Below, piece after piece: positions 53,958 through 63,496 of a stretch of DNA of 64,000 nt. Under the pieces are notes generated by a model, which was given only the letters and a program-made list of their open reading frames with translations, was not told where the DNA came from and ran no database searches. The DNA comes from Sediminicola sp037203765. GTDB lineage: Bacteria; Bacteroidota; Bacteroidia; Flavobacteriales; Flavobacteriaceae. The first letter of the stretch is position 1, and the number at the start of each line of letters is the position of its first letter. The DNA lies in assembly GCF_037203765.1 (NCBI RefSeq), contig NZ_JBBCAS010000008.1, positions 62,001-126,000 on the forward strand, read 5' to 3'. The translations under genes were made by a program, and so were the position numbers.

Positions 53958-55373
53958 ATGAAACTTCAGAAATATATTCTTCCTATCCTTGTCGTCCTTT
54001 ATGTATCCAGTTGCAAAACACATCCTTTGGAATCCTATGATCTGGTCATCCAAAATGGACAAATCATAGATCTGACTACCGGAAAATTAACATCACAGGA
54101 CCTGTACATCAAAGAAGGTAAAATTGTCAAGATTGAATCTCCTGAAAATGATGAGCCCTTTGAGGCAAAAAAAACAATAGACGCCTCTAACAACTACATT
54201 CTTCCCGGTTTTTGGGACAACCATACCCATTTTAGAGGCGGGGATAGCCTTATAATAGAAAATAAAAACTTGCTTCCACTTTTTCTTGCCCATGGCATTA
54301 CCACGGTCCGCGATGCCGGTGGAGACCTAACCCCTAGTGTGATGCAATGGCAAAAAGCAATTGATGCGGGAGAATTGGACGGACCGACCATCTATACCTC
54401 AGGGCCAAAAATAGACGGTCCAAATGGCACTTGGGCCGGCTCACTGGAAGTGGTTACCGATAACGACATTAACCGCGCTCTGGATTCATTGGAGGTTTTA
54501 AAGACCGACTTTGTTAAGATATATGACAGTAGAATTTCCGGTGAAGCCTATATAAACACCTTAAAGGAAACGGACAAGAGGGGACTGATCACTTCTGGGC
54601 ATATGCCCTTTACCGTCACCCTGAAAGAAACGGTGGATGCGGGTATTGATGCGGTGGAACATCTTTATTATATCATGAAGGGCTGTTCGGCAGTGGAAAA
54701 TGAAGTTACACAAATGTTGAAAAATAAAGAGATAGGGTTTTGGCAGGCCATGCCACTATTGCAACAAGGTTACCAATCCAGTACCGCACAAGAAACCTTT
54801 GCCCTTCTTAAAGACAAAAATGTTTATGTAGTCCCAACCCTCCATATTGGAAAAACCTTGAGCTATTTGGACGAAGTGGATCATGAAAACGATCCATATT
54901 TAAGATATATGGGCAAGGGCATCCTAAAAACCTATGAAGGCAGGATCCAAAGTGCCCTCAGGGCCTCTGAAAAAGCGAGAAAGGACAGAAAGGAGTTGGA
55001 CCAATTTTTTGGGACGTTGACAAAATCATTGAATGACGCTGGTGTAAAATTATTGGCCGGCTCGGATAGTGGTGCCTACAACTCATATACGTACCCAGGC
55101 ATTTCCTTGCACAAAGAATTGGAAGCCATGGTCCTGACAGGAATGACACCTCTGGAAGCCCTTAGGACCTCAGCCTACAACGGTGCCCACTTCCTCAAGA
55201 AGGATACCACACATGGTACAATTGCCTTAGGAAAGCAGGCAGATTTGGTCCTTTTGGGTGCCAATCCGCTGGAAAATATCAACAACACTCAAAAAATTAA
55301 TAGCGTTATCCACAACGCCAAGGTGTACACCAAAGAGCAATTGGCAAGCATGTTGGAAGCACTAACAAATTAA
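53958..55373 (+). CDS. Exported amidohydrolase 1 (lipoprotein, imidazolonepropionase/Xaa-Pro-dipeptidase-like)
   Basis: This 471-residue predicted lipoprotein (lipobox YVSSC) belongs to the amidohydrolase superfamily. The metal-centre residues are in the expected order: HTH in FWDNHTHFRGG, the likely carboxylated Lys in DFVKIYDS, His in SGHMPF, His in VEHLYYI and the final Asp in LAGSDSG. Related enzymes include imidazolonepropionase and the periplasmic Xaa-Pro/Xaa-Arg dipeptidases. It is the first of three tandem paralogues; the next starts 15 bases downstream, so they are probably one operon feeding peptide degradation in the periplasm. Confidence 0.9.
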   Translation: MKLQKYILPILVVLYVSSCKTHPLESYDLVIQNGQIIDLTTGKLTSQDLYIKEGKIVKIESPENDEPFEAKKTIDASNNYILPGFWDNHTHFRGGDSLIIENKNLLPLFLAHGITTVRDAGGDLTPSVMQWQKAIDAGELDGPTIYTSGPKIDGPNGTWAGSLEVVTDNDINRALDSLEVLKTDFVKIYDSRISGEAYINTLKETDKRGLITSGHMPFTVTLKETVDAGIDAVEHLYYIMKGCSAVENEVTQMLKNKEIGFWQAMPLLQQGYQSSTAQETFALLKDKNVYVVPTLHIGKTLSYLDEVDHENDPYLRYMGKGILKTYEGRIQSALRASEKARKDRKELDQFFGTLTKSLNDAGVKLLAGSDSGAYNSYTYPGISLHKELEAMVLTGMTPLEALRTSAYNGAHFLKKDTTHGTIALGKQADLVLLGANPLENINNTQKINSVIHNAKVYTKEQLASMLEALTN

Positions 55374-55388
55374 GAACTGCACATGCAT

Positions 55389-56765
55389 ATGAAAAGAATT
55401 AGTATTCTCCTCGGACTGGGACTTTTGTTTTCCTGTTCCCCTTTGAAGGAAAAAGTTGGGCAATCTGCCATCGTATTTACCAATGTCAACATCGTGGATG
55501 TCCGTAACGGTACAATTTTGGAAAAACAACAGGTAGTTACCGATTCTGGAAGAATCAAAAGCATCCAGCAATCCATAGCCAATCTGGAAGATTACGGTAC
55601 CCTAATAGCTGGAGATGGAAAATTCCTGATCCCAGGGCTGGCTGAAATGCACGCCCATATTCCACAGCCACCAACCAGTGAGGAACGCATAGAGGAAACG
55701 CTTTTCCTATATCTGTCCAATGGCATTACAACCATTAGGGGCATGCTGGGCCATCCCTCCCATCTGGTTTTACGGGATAAATCAAAAAAAGGTAAAATCT
55801 TAAGTCCTCGCATTTTTACTTCCAGTCCATCTCTCAATGGAAATTCTGTCCCGACCAAAGAAGAAGCCATCGAAAAAATTACTGCCTATAAAAAGGAAGG
55901 CTATGATTTTCTTAAAATCCATCCAGGTATCCAATTGGGAGTATTTGACCAGGTGGTCCAGACGGCCAATGACGTTGGGATTCCCTTTGCCGGTCATGTA
56001 CCGGTTGCCGTGGGTATTCGCCATGCCTTGAAAAGTAAATACGCTGCCATTGATCATGTAGATGGGTTCCTAGAAGGGCTGGTCCCAGAAAGCAGGAAGG
56101 TAGACCCTACCAAGAATGGTTTTTTTGGATTTGATTTCACCCCTTTGGCAGATCCTTCCAATATGGATGAACTGGTACAATTGGCCAAAGAAAATGAAGT
56201 ATGGATCGTTCCCACCCAAAGTCTTTTTGAACGTTGGTTTGCCCCTATTGGTTCCGACGAACTGTTGCAACAGCCCGAAATGAAATATATGCCCGCTAGT
56301 ACTTTGGCTGATTGGAAGAAAAGAAAAGACGAATATACTGGGAAGGATACCAATTTTGATCCTCAGCAATGGGAGCAGTTTACGGCCATAAGAAGGGCAT
56401 TGATCAAAAAGCTACAGGATCATGGCCATGGCATGTTATTGGGTTCAGATGCCCCTCAATTGTTCAATGTTCCCGGATTTTCCATACACCATGAAATAGA
56501 AGGCATGCATACGGCAGGTCTCTCCCCTCTGGAAATTTTGCAATCGGGGACCCTCAATCCGGCTATATTTTTTGGGATGGAAGGAACTTTCGGGGAAGTA
56601 AAGGAAGGACAGGCAGCGGATATGGTCCTTCTGCATTCCAATCCTTTGGAGAACATTGCCGCCTTTAAAGAAATCTCAGGGGTTATGGTTCAAGGAAAAT
56701 GGCTTTCACAGGAAATGATTACCAAAAAATTGGAAGAGATTGCCAAGAACGCGATCGGCAACTAA
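55389..56765 (+). CDS. Exported amidohydrolase 2 (lipoprotein)
   Basis: This 458-residue predicted lipoprotein (lipobox LLFSC) is the second of three paralogues. The start is ATG 55389; the ATG two codons earlier is equally possible. Metal residues are HAH in GLAEMHAHIP, Lys in DFLKIHPG, His in FAGHVPVA, His in AIDHVDG and Asp in LLGSDAPQ. It has the same superfamily and likely the same type of substrate (dipeptides or cyclic amides) as its neighbours, with loops different enough to suggest a different specificity. Confidence 0.9.
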   Translation: MKRISILLGLGLLFSCSPLKEKVGQSAIVFTNVNIVDVRNGTILEKQQVVTDSGRIKSIQQSIANLEDYGTLIAGDGKFLIPGLAEMHAHIPQPPTSEERIEETLFLYLSNGITTIRGMLGHPSHLVLRDKSKKGKILSPRIFTSSPSLNGNSVPTKEEAIEKITAYKKEGYDFLKIHPGIQLGVFDQVVQTANDVGIPFAGHVPVAVGIRHALKSKYAAIDHVDGFLEGLVPESRKVDPTKNGFFGFDFTPLADPSNMDELVQLAKENEVWIVPTQSLFERWFAPIGSDELLQQPEMKYMPASTLADWKKRKDEYTGKDTNFDPQQWEQFTAIRRALIKKLQDHGHGMLLGSDAPQLFNVPGFSIHHEIEGMHTAGLSPLEILQSGTLNPAIFFGMEGTFGEVKEGQAADMVLLHSNPLENIAAFKEISGVMVQGKWLSQEMITKKLEEIAKNAIGN

Positions 56766-56825
56766 AACCCTAGAATTTATACCATTTCAAGTATTCAGAT
56801 ACACCAAAAACACCAAGAGCACATT

Positions 56826-58076
56826 ATGAGATTTTCACTATTCATAATCACCGTTTTTTTAACTACACTTTCCTTTTCCCAAACCCTCTTAAGACCCGAT
56901 AGGGTATTTGACGGAAAAGTACTCCATGATAATTGGGTGGTACTTGTCGATAATAATACCATAGCCTTTGCGGGAAAAGAGGTAGACATGAAACCCTTAA
57001 CCTACACTTCAGAAATTAGGTTAAGCGGAAAAACATTAATGCCCGGTCTTATAGAGGGGCATTCCCATCTTTTGCTTCATCCTTATAACGAAACATCTTG
57101 GAATGACCAGGTCCTCAAGGAATCACCCGTGGAAAGGGCCATTAGAGGTGTTGTCCATGCCAAAAATTCGCTTATGGCCGGCGTTACCACCATGCGCGAT
57201 TTAGGAGCCGAAGGGGCAGGCTACAGTGATGTTTATCTAAAAAAGGCCATAGAAGAAGGTATTATCCCTGGGCCCCGACTTTTGGTTGCAGGTCCCGCGA
57301 TTGTCGCTACGGGTGCCTACGGGCCCAAAGGCTTTCACGATGGCGTATCTGTTCCTTTGGGGGCCGAAGAAGCCAGCGGGAAGGAAGAAACCATAAGAAC
57401 GGTTCGAAGACAAATGGGCAATGGGGCCGATTTTATCAAAATATATGCAGATTATCGCTGGGGCGCTGGAGAGCCTTCCCAACCCACCTTTTCTTTGGAG
57501 GAAATTGAGGCCATGGTGGCCACAGCAACAAGTGCAGGCAGATATGTTGTGGCACATGCAGGAACACCGGAGGGTATGCGACGAGCCATATTGGGAGGTG
57601 TGGAAACCATTGAACACGGGGACGGGGGCACCTTGGAAATTTTTAAATTGATGAAAGAAAAAGGGGTGGCACTATGTCCTACCCTAGCAGCGGGTGATGC
57701 CATAGAGCAATACCGTGGTTGGAATAAGGCAAAAGGGCCAGAACCTGAGCGCATTACCCAAAAAAAGGCTTCCTTTAATTTGGCCCTTCAAGCTGGCGTA
57801 GCTATTGTATTTGGAGGTGATGTGGGTGTGTTTACCCATGGAGAAAATGCCCGGGAACTGGAACTGATGGTTGCCTATGGCATGTCCACTTTGGCTTCCC
57901 TTAAAGCCGCAACCTCAGGCAACGCATCCATTTTTCATCTTAAAGACTTAGGGGAGATCAAAAAGGGCTTTCTGGCAGATATTATTGCCATAGAGGGGAA
58001 TCCTTTGGAAGACATATCTAAAATGAAGGATGTTAAATTTGTGATGAAGGATGGGGACATCTATAGCAGTGAATAA
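56826..58076 (+). CDS. Exported amidohydrolase 3 (Xaa-Pro-dipeptidase-like)
   Basis: This 416-residue protein has a cleavable signal peptide (about 1-19, ending SFSQ) rather than a lipobox, so it should be soluble in the periplasm, unlike its two paralogues upstream. Metal residues are HSH in IEGHSHLLLHP, Lys in DFIKIYADYR, His in VVAHAGTPEG, His in IEHGDGG and Asp in FGGDVGVF. The set and spacing match prolidase-like amidohydrolases of the Sgx9260/Cc group. It completes the tandem set; a 179-base gap follows. Confidence 0.9.
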   Translation: MRFSLFIITVFLTTLSFSQTLLRPDRVFDGKVLHDNWVVLVDNNTIAFAGKEVDMKPLTYTSEIRLSGKTLMPGLIEGHSHLLLHPYNETSWNDQVLKESPVERAIRGVVHAKNSLMAGVTTMRDLGAEGAGYSDVYLKKAIEEGIIPGPRLLVAGPAIVATGAYGPKGFHDGVSVPLGAEEASGKEETIRTVRRQMGNGADFIKIYADYRWGAGEPSQPTFSLEEIEAMVATATSAGRYVVAHAGTPEGMRRAILGGVETIEHGDGGTLEIFKLMKEKGVALCPTLAAGDAIEQYRGWNKAKGPEPERITQKKASFNLALQAGVAIVFGGDVGVFTHGENARELELMVAYGMSTLASLKAATSGNASIFHLKDLGEIKKGFLADIIAIEGNPLEDISKMKDVKFVMKDGDIYSSE

Positions 58077-58255
58077 ACCTGACTTCACATAGTTCAACCC
58101 TCTAGATCACAAAGGGATACCCAATAGATCTGATGGCTACCAAATGTACATCCCCTAAGGTCCCATAGAACAACAACCAATTCCTTAACAGACCTTTAAG
58201 AATTCTATGGCTAGATTTGGTTATCTTTAAAACGACTAATTAACCGAATTAAAAG

Positions 58256-61200
58256 ATGACTAAAAAATTACTCCCTGTAGTGATGCTTTTCGCGTCGCTC
58301 TGCCTATCTGCACAACAATTTACAATGGACATGGTCCAAGATCTAAAACCTAGGAACATTGGTCCGGCTGGAATGAGTGGACGTGTAACCTCCATCGATG
58401 CGGTTCACGACAATCCTGACGTAATGTATGTCGGGACCGCTTCGGGCGGCCTTTGGAAATCGACCTCAGGAGGGATCAAATGGGAACCTATTTTCAATAA
58501 AGAGGTAACTGCTTCCATTGGTGCGGTGGCCATTCAACAATCCAACCCATCCGTAATTTGGGTAGGTACGGGTGAAGGTAACCCCAGAAACAGTTTAAAT
58601 GGTGGCTATGGTGTTTATAAATCCTTGGATGGCGGTAAAAGCTGGACCTCCATGGGATTGGAAAAAACAAGACATATCCATAGAATTGTAATAGACCCCA
58701 CAGATCCGAACGTGGTTTACGTGGGTGCCATTGGGTCTCCTTGGGGAGAGCACCCGGAGAGAGGGGTGTTCAAAACAACTGACGGTGGTGCCACTTGGGA
58801 AAAAATTCTTTTTGTCAACAACAAAACCGGGGTCGCCGATCTGGTGATGGACCCTACCAATCCCAATAAATTGATTGCCGCCATGTGGGAACACAAAAGA
58901 GACCCTTGGTTCTTTAAGTCTGGTGGTGTGGGCAGCGGACTTCATATGACCCATGACGGTGGTAAAACCTGGAAGAAGCTAACAGACAAGGAGGGTTTGC
59001 CCAAAGGGGAGCTCGGTAGAATTGGTGTTGCAATTGCCAGAAATAAGCCCAATGTGGTCTACGCATTGGTAGAGGCAAAAAAAAATGCGCTCTACAAATC
59101 CACGGACGGAGGATTTAAATGGGAAAAAATAAATGACAAGGAAGATATTGGTAATAGGCCATTTTATTATTCCGAGATCTATGTGGATCCACAAAATGAA
59201 AATAGGGTTTACTCTGTCTTTACCTATATCAATGTATCTGAAGATGGTGGAAAGAATTTCAAAGAATTGATGCCAGCTTATGGCGTGGATAATGGCGTTC
59301 ACCCAGACCACCATGCGTGGTGGATACATCCTGAGAACGGGCAGTTTATGATGGATGGAAACGATGGTGGCATGAATATTACCAAAGACGGTGGACAGTC
59401 GTGGAGGTTTATTGGAAACCTTCCTGTTGCCCAGTTTTATCATATCAGTACCGATAACGAATTTCCTTACAACGTATACGGAGGGATGCAGGATAACGGT
59501 TCCTGGAGAGGCCCTGCCTATGTGTGGAAAGACCAAGGGATTAGAAATAGTTATTGGCAAGAGATTGCCTTTGGTGATGGGTTTGATGTGGTACCGGACA
59601 AGGATGATTCCCAATTTGGGTATGCCATGAGTCAGCAAGGCTATGTTTCCCGTTACGACTGGAAAACCGGTAACAACTATATTGTAAGGCCCACGCCACC
59701 AGATGCCGAAACGAAACTTCGATTCAATTGGAATTCCGGTATCGGCCAAGATCCATTTGACAATAGCACCGTTTATTTTGGCAGCCAGTTTGTGCACAAA
59801 AGCACGGACAAAGGTTTAACCTGGAAGGTCATTTCCCCGGATTTGACCACCAATGATCCCGAAAAACAAAAACAAAGCGAAAGTGGCGGATTGACCATGG
59901 ATGCTACTGGGGCAGAAAACCACTGTACCATATTGGTCATTGAACCATCAACGGTCGAAAAGGATATGATGTGGATCGGTACGGATGACGGCCGAGTGCA
60001 CTACACCCAAAATGGGGGTGCAAGCTGGACAGAGGTTACCGCAAATATCAAAGGCCTTCCCAGTGGCAGCTGGATTCCCCAAATAAGGGCATCGAGCAAA
60101 AACAAGGGAGAAGCCTTATTGATTGCCAATGACTACAGAAGGTTCAATTATACCCCTTATGCCTACAGGACCAAAAACTACGGTAAGACCTGGGAACGTA
60201 TTGTAGACCAATCGGATGTTGAAGGATACACCCTATCCATCATTGAGGATACCGAAAATCCAAACCTAATGTTCTTGGGTACAGATGACGGATTGTATGT
60301 ATCCATGGATGCTGGCGTTCAATGGCAGAAATGGACGGAAGGTTTCCCAACCGTTTCCACCAAAGATTTGGCGATCCACCCAAGGGAACAAGATCTGGTG
60401 ATCGGTACCTTTGGAAGGGCCGCATGGGTTCTGGATGATATTCGCCCATTAAGGGCCGTTTCTTCGGACAAAACCATATTGAACAAGGAAATATCCATTT
60501 TCACCCCTCCTACGGCCTATCAGGCTGCATACCAACAACCTACAGGAAGTAGGTTTGGAGCGGATGATCTTTACAACGGGGAGAACAGAAAAGAAGGGGC
60601 CATGATCACCTACTACCTAAAAGAAGGGAAAAGTGCTGCTGCCAAAGAAGAAAAGAAAGATGATAGTGAAGGAGAGGAGTCTAAAGAAGAAGAAAAGAAG
60701 GATACCAAAACAAAGGATTCCATTGCGTTTAACTTTTATGATGGTGAAAGACTGATCAGAACCTTAAAATATAAAACTCCGGAAAAAGCTGGATTCCACC
60801 GAATCTATTGGAGAATGGATGAAAAAGGTCCGGACAGGGCATCAAGAAAGGTGAGCAAAAGAAAAAGTGAGCCAAGTGGCGTACGGGTTAAGCCAGGGAC
60901 TTACAAAATAGTGGTCAATTATGGTGAAGCCAGCGATGAAACTACGGTTGAAGTGAAATCCGATCCAAGATTGAATGTGTCCACAGCTTCCATCAACGAG
61001 GTGTACGAGACCGCCAAAAAATTGGAGGGTTATGCCCAGACCGCGGCAGATGCGGTAAAACAATTGGCTGAGAGCAAGAGTGTGGCCGAACAGACCCAAA
61101 AAGATCTCAAGGAACTCGATAAGGAAAAGTACAAAGAACAAATCAAAGCCTCTGGTGAAATCATCAAGGAAATAGATACCGTTATGGCGCTTTACCTTGG

Positions 61201-61468
61201 AAAAGAGGACAAACGCCAAGGAATTACCAGAAACCCTGAAATTACAGTAATGCAACGTATTGGTGAGGCAAGTGGATATGTAGAAAGCAGGCAAACAGGT
61301 ATTACCGCCACAGAGAAGCAGTTGGTATCCTTTGCCGAAGAGGAACTCAAAAAAGCTCTGGAAGCTACCAATGTCTTTTTCGAAGAAAAGTGGAAAAATT
61401 ATAGAATTTCCATTGAGCAATTGGACAATTCCCCCTTCAAGGAAACCAAAAAATTCACGATGAACTAA
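58256..61468 (+). CDS. Giant exported BNR/VPS10-like repeat protein
   Basis: This 1070-residue protein has a signal peptide (about 1-20, ending CLSAQ). The first 720 residues form sortilin/VPS10-like beta-propellers with at least ten Asp-box/BNR repeats, for example SLDGGKSWT, TTDGGATWE, THDGGKTWK, STDGGFKWE, TKDGGQSWR, TQNGGASWT and TKNYGKTWE. A charged low-complexity insert of about 35 Lys/Glu-rich residues sits near 785-820, then a beta domain and a C-terminal helical part. Homologues are annotated as glycosyl hydrolases without shown activity; binding of peptides or glycans is more likely. The S9 peptidase starts 11 bases downstream, so the two are coupled. Confidence 0.85.
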   Translation: MTKKLLPVVMLFASLCLSAQQFTMDMVQDLKPRNIGPAGMSGRVTSIDAVHDNPDVMYVGTASGGLWKSTSGGIKWEPIFNKEVTASIGAVAIQQSNPSVIWVGTGEGNPRNSLNGGYGVYKSLDGGKSWTSMGLEKTRHIHRIVIDPTDPNVVYVGAIGSPWGEHPERGVFKTTDGGATWEKILFVNNKTGVADLVMDPTNPNKLIAAMWEHKRDPWFFKSGGVGSGLHMTHDGGKTWKKLTDKEGLPKGELGRIGVAIARNKPNVVYALVEAKKNALYKSTDGGFKWEKINDKEDIGNRPFYYSEIYVDPQNENRVYSVFTYINVSEDGGKNFKELMPAYGVDNGVHPDHHAWWIHPENGQFMMDGNDGGMNITKDGGQSWRFIGNLPVAQFYHISTDNEFPYNVYGGMQDNGSWRGPAYVWKDQGIRNSYWQEIAFGDGFDVVPDKDDSQFGYAMSQQGYVSRYDWKTGNNYIVRPTPPDAETKLRFNWNSGIGQDPFDNSTVYFGSQFVHKSTDKGLTWKVISPDLTTNDPEKQKQSESGGLTMDATGAENHCTILVIEPSTVEKDMMWIGTDDGRVHYTQNGGASWTEVTANIKGLPSGSWIPQIRASSKNKGEALLIANDYRRFNYTPYAYRTKNYGKTWERIVDQSDVEGYTLSIIEDTENPNLMFLGTDDGLYVSMDAGVQWQKWTEGFPTVSTKDLAIHPREQDLVIGTFGRAAWVLDDIRPLRAVSSDKTILNKEISIFTPPTAYQAAYQQPTGSRFGADDLYNGENRKEGAMITYYLKEGKSAAAKEEKKDDSEGEESKEEEKKDTKTKDSIAFNFYDGERLIRTLKYKTPEKAGFHRIYWRMDEKGPDRASRKVSKRKSEPSGVRVKPGTYKIVVNYGEASDETTVEVKSDPRLNVSTASINEVYETAKKLEGYAQTAADAVKQLAESKSVAEQTQKDLKELDKEKYKEQIKASGEIIKEIDTVMALYLGKEDKRQGITRNPEITVMQRIGEASGYVESRQTGITATEKQLVSFAEEELKKALEATNVFFEEKWKNYRISIEQLDNSPFKETKKFTMN

Positions 61469-61479
61469 ATCAATTTGAG

Positions 61480-63426
61480 ATGAAAAAAATCATCACACTG
61501 TTATCCGTTATTCTTATTTGGGGATGTAAGGAGAACAAAGAAAGTTCCGCGCCCAGCATAGCGGACAACATGAAAACCTATACCATAGAGCAGATGATGG
61601 ACAATGAGTCTATCTATGGAGGTAGTTTTTCCCCGGACCAATCCAAACTATTGGTCTCCAGTAACAGGTCGGGGATCTACAACATGTATACCGTATCGGT
61701 TGATGGCGGGGATCTACTACCGGTCTCCGCATCCGATAGTTCTTCTGTATTTGCCATTTCATATTTCCCAAAAGACGAGCGTATGCTTTTCAATATGGAC
61801 AACAATGGAGATGAGATAGACCACATTTATGTACGGGATATCGATGGCACACATAAAGACCTTACTCCAGATGTTGGGGCAAAAGCTTCATTTTACGGAT
61901 GGTCCAAGGACAAAAAGAGTTTCATGTACACCTCCAATAAACGGGATAAAAGGTATACCGATCTTTATGAGATGGATCTGGAAACCTTTACCCCTACCCT
62001 TTTATACAAAAATGAAGGGGGATACTATATTGGTCCCATCTCGGATGACAAGAATGTTGTTACGCTAATAAAACCGATCAATACGAACGATTCCGATCTT
62101 TTCCTTTACAATAGAAAGGACAGGTCCACGACCAAAATAAATCAGCATCAAAGCGCCAATAGCGGGGAAGATTTTACCCCTGATGGAACATCTTTTTATT
62201 ATACGACCGATCATGGTGCAGAATTTGCCTATCTGATGAAATATAATATGAATGACAAGAGCTATGAAAAGGTCATGGAGCGTAATTGGGATATTGTCGG
62301 TAGCTCATTTACAGAGAATGGCACGTATCAGGTGACCTATATCAACCAGGATGCAAAGAATGTTATTGAAGTTATGGACGTGGCTACTGGCAAGAATATT
62401 GAATTGCCAAAATTTGACCACATGGACATAACCGATGTACGTTTTTCGGATGATGAAAAACTGATGCGTTTTTATGCCGGCGGATCACAGACTCCTTCCA
62501 ATCTATTTGTATATGATTTGGAAACCAAAAAACAGGTACAGCTGACCCATGTGCTCAACAAGGAAATCCAAGCACAGGATCTGGTTACGGCAGAGGTTAT
62601 TCGCTATAAATCCTTTGATGGGGTGGAAATCCCTGCCATCTATTACAGGCCACATCAGGCATCAGCAGAAAATAAAGTTCCTGCCCTGGTATGGGTACAT
62701 GGCGGACCTGGAGGACAGTCCAGGCAAAATTTCAGTTCGTTCATTCAATACCTGGTCAATCACGGTTATGCCGTCCTTGCCGTAAACAATAGGGGTAGCA
62801 GTGGTTATGGGAAGACTTTCTATCAAATGGACGATTTGAATCATGGCGATAAAGATTTAAAAGATTGCGTGGAAGGCAAGAATTGGCTCGCCAAACAACC
62901 GGAAATCGATGCCTCCAAGATTGGGATCATTGGAGGGTCCTATGGCGGTTATATGACCATGGCGGCACTGACCTATACCCCCGAGGAGTTTGCCGTAGGG
63001 GTAAACCTATTTGGAGTAACCAATTGGATCAGGACCTTAAGAAGTATCCCTTCTTGGTGGGAGGCCCAAAAAGAAGCACTTTACAAGGAATTGGGAGATC
63101 CCAATAGTGCAGATTCCGTTCGTTTAAAGCAGATATCCCCCTTATTCCATACCGATAAGGTCACAAAGCCGTTGATTGTGCTTCAAGGTTCAAAAGATCC
63201 ACGTGTATTGCAAGTGGAATCGGATGAGATCGTTGCAGGCGTGAAGAAAAATGGGGTTCCCGTGGAATACGTCCTATTCGAAGATGAGGGCCATGGGTTT
63301 GTAAAGAAAGAAAATCAAATTACGGCCTATGGAAAAGTTTTGGAATTCTTGGATGTCTACTTAAAACAAGAAAAGTCGGATCCTATCCAAGATGGTTCCA
63401 AGATTGAAATGGAATCCAATAATTGA
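61480..63426 (+). CDS. S9 prolyl-oligopeptidase-family lipoprotein
   Basis: This 648-residue predicted lipoprotein (lipobox LIWGC) has an N-terminal PD40/TolB-like beta-propeller (about 40-370) and a C-terminal alpha/beta-hydrolase. The catalytic triad is visible: Ser487 in GGSYGGYMT, Asp573 in GSKDPRV and His605 in EDEGHGF, with the oxyanion HGGPGGQSR upstream. It cleaves short peptides, often after proline or alanine (acylaminoacyl/dipeptidyl peptidase group). It follows the BNR/VPS10-like protein by 11 bases, and the amidohydrolase genes upstream may supply the next step in proline-peptide breakdown. Confidence 0.94.
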   Translation: MKKIITLLSVILIWGCKENKESSAPSIADNMKTYTIEQMMDNESIYGGSFSPDQSKLLVSSNRSGIYNMYTVSVDGGDLLPVSASDSSSVFAISYFPKDERMLFNMDNNGDEIDHIYVRDIDGTHKDLTPDVGAKASFYGWSKDKKSFMYTSNKRDKRYTDLYEMDLETFTPTLLYKNEGGYYIGPISDDKNVVTLIKPINTNDSDLFLYNRKDRSTTKINQHQSANSGEDFTPDGTSFYYTTDHGAEFAYLMKYNMNDKSYEKVMERNWDIVGSSFTENGTYQVTYINQDAKNVIEVMDVATGKNIELPKFDHMDITDVRFSDDEKLMRFYAGGSQTPSNLFVYDLETKKQVQLTHVLNKEIQAQDLVTAEVIRYKSFDGVEIPAIYYRPHQASAENKVPALVWVHGGPGGQSRQNFSSFIQYLVNHGYAVLAVNNRGSSGYGKTFYQMDDLNHGDKDLKDCVEGKNWLAKQPEIDASKIGIIGGSYGGYMTMAALTYTPEEFAVGVNLFGVTNWIRTLRSIPSWWEAQKEALYKELGDPNSADSVRLKQISPLFHTDKVTKPLIVLQGSKDPRVLQVESDEIVAGVKKNGVPVEYVLFEDEGHGFVKKENQITAYGKVLEFLDVYLKQEKSDPIQDGSKIEMESNN

Positions 63427-63444
63427 TATAATAACATGCAACAG

Positions 63445-63487
63445 TAAAGCTTCCCCTTTTGATTCTCAGAATGGGAAGCTTAAATTT
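63445..63487 (+). terminator. Terminator after the S9 peptidase
   Basis: The stem TAAGCTTCCC-type AAGCTTCCC/GGGAAGCTT has an inner ATTC/GAAT pairing and is followed by AAATTTTAA. The T run is short, so the hairpin is clear but termination strength is uncertain. Confidence 0.6.
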
Positions 63488-63496
63488 TAAACAACC

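Noticed and set aside
58979..59797. 272-codon minus-strand open frame inside the BNR/VPS10-like gene
   Set aside because: Its length comes from the repetitive codon use of the BNR repeats; the plus-strand frame has a signal peptide and Asp boxes.
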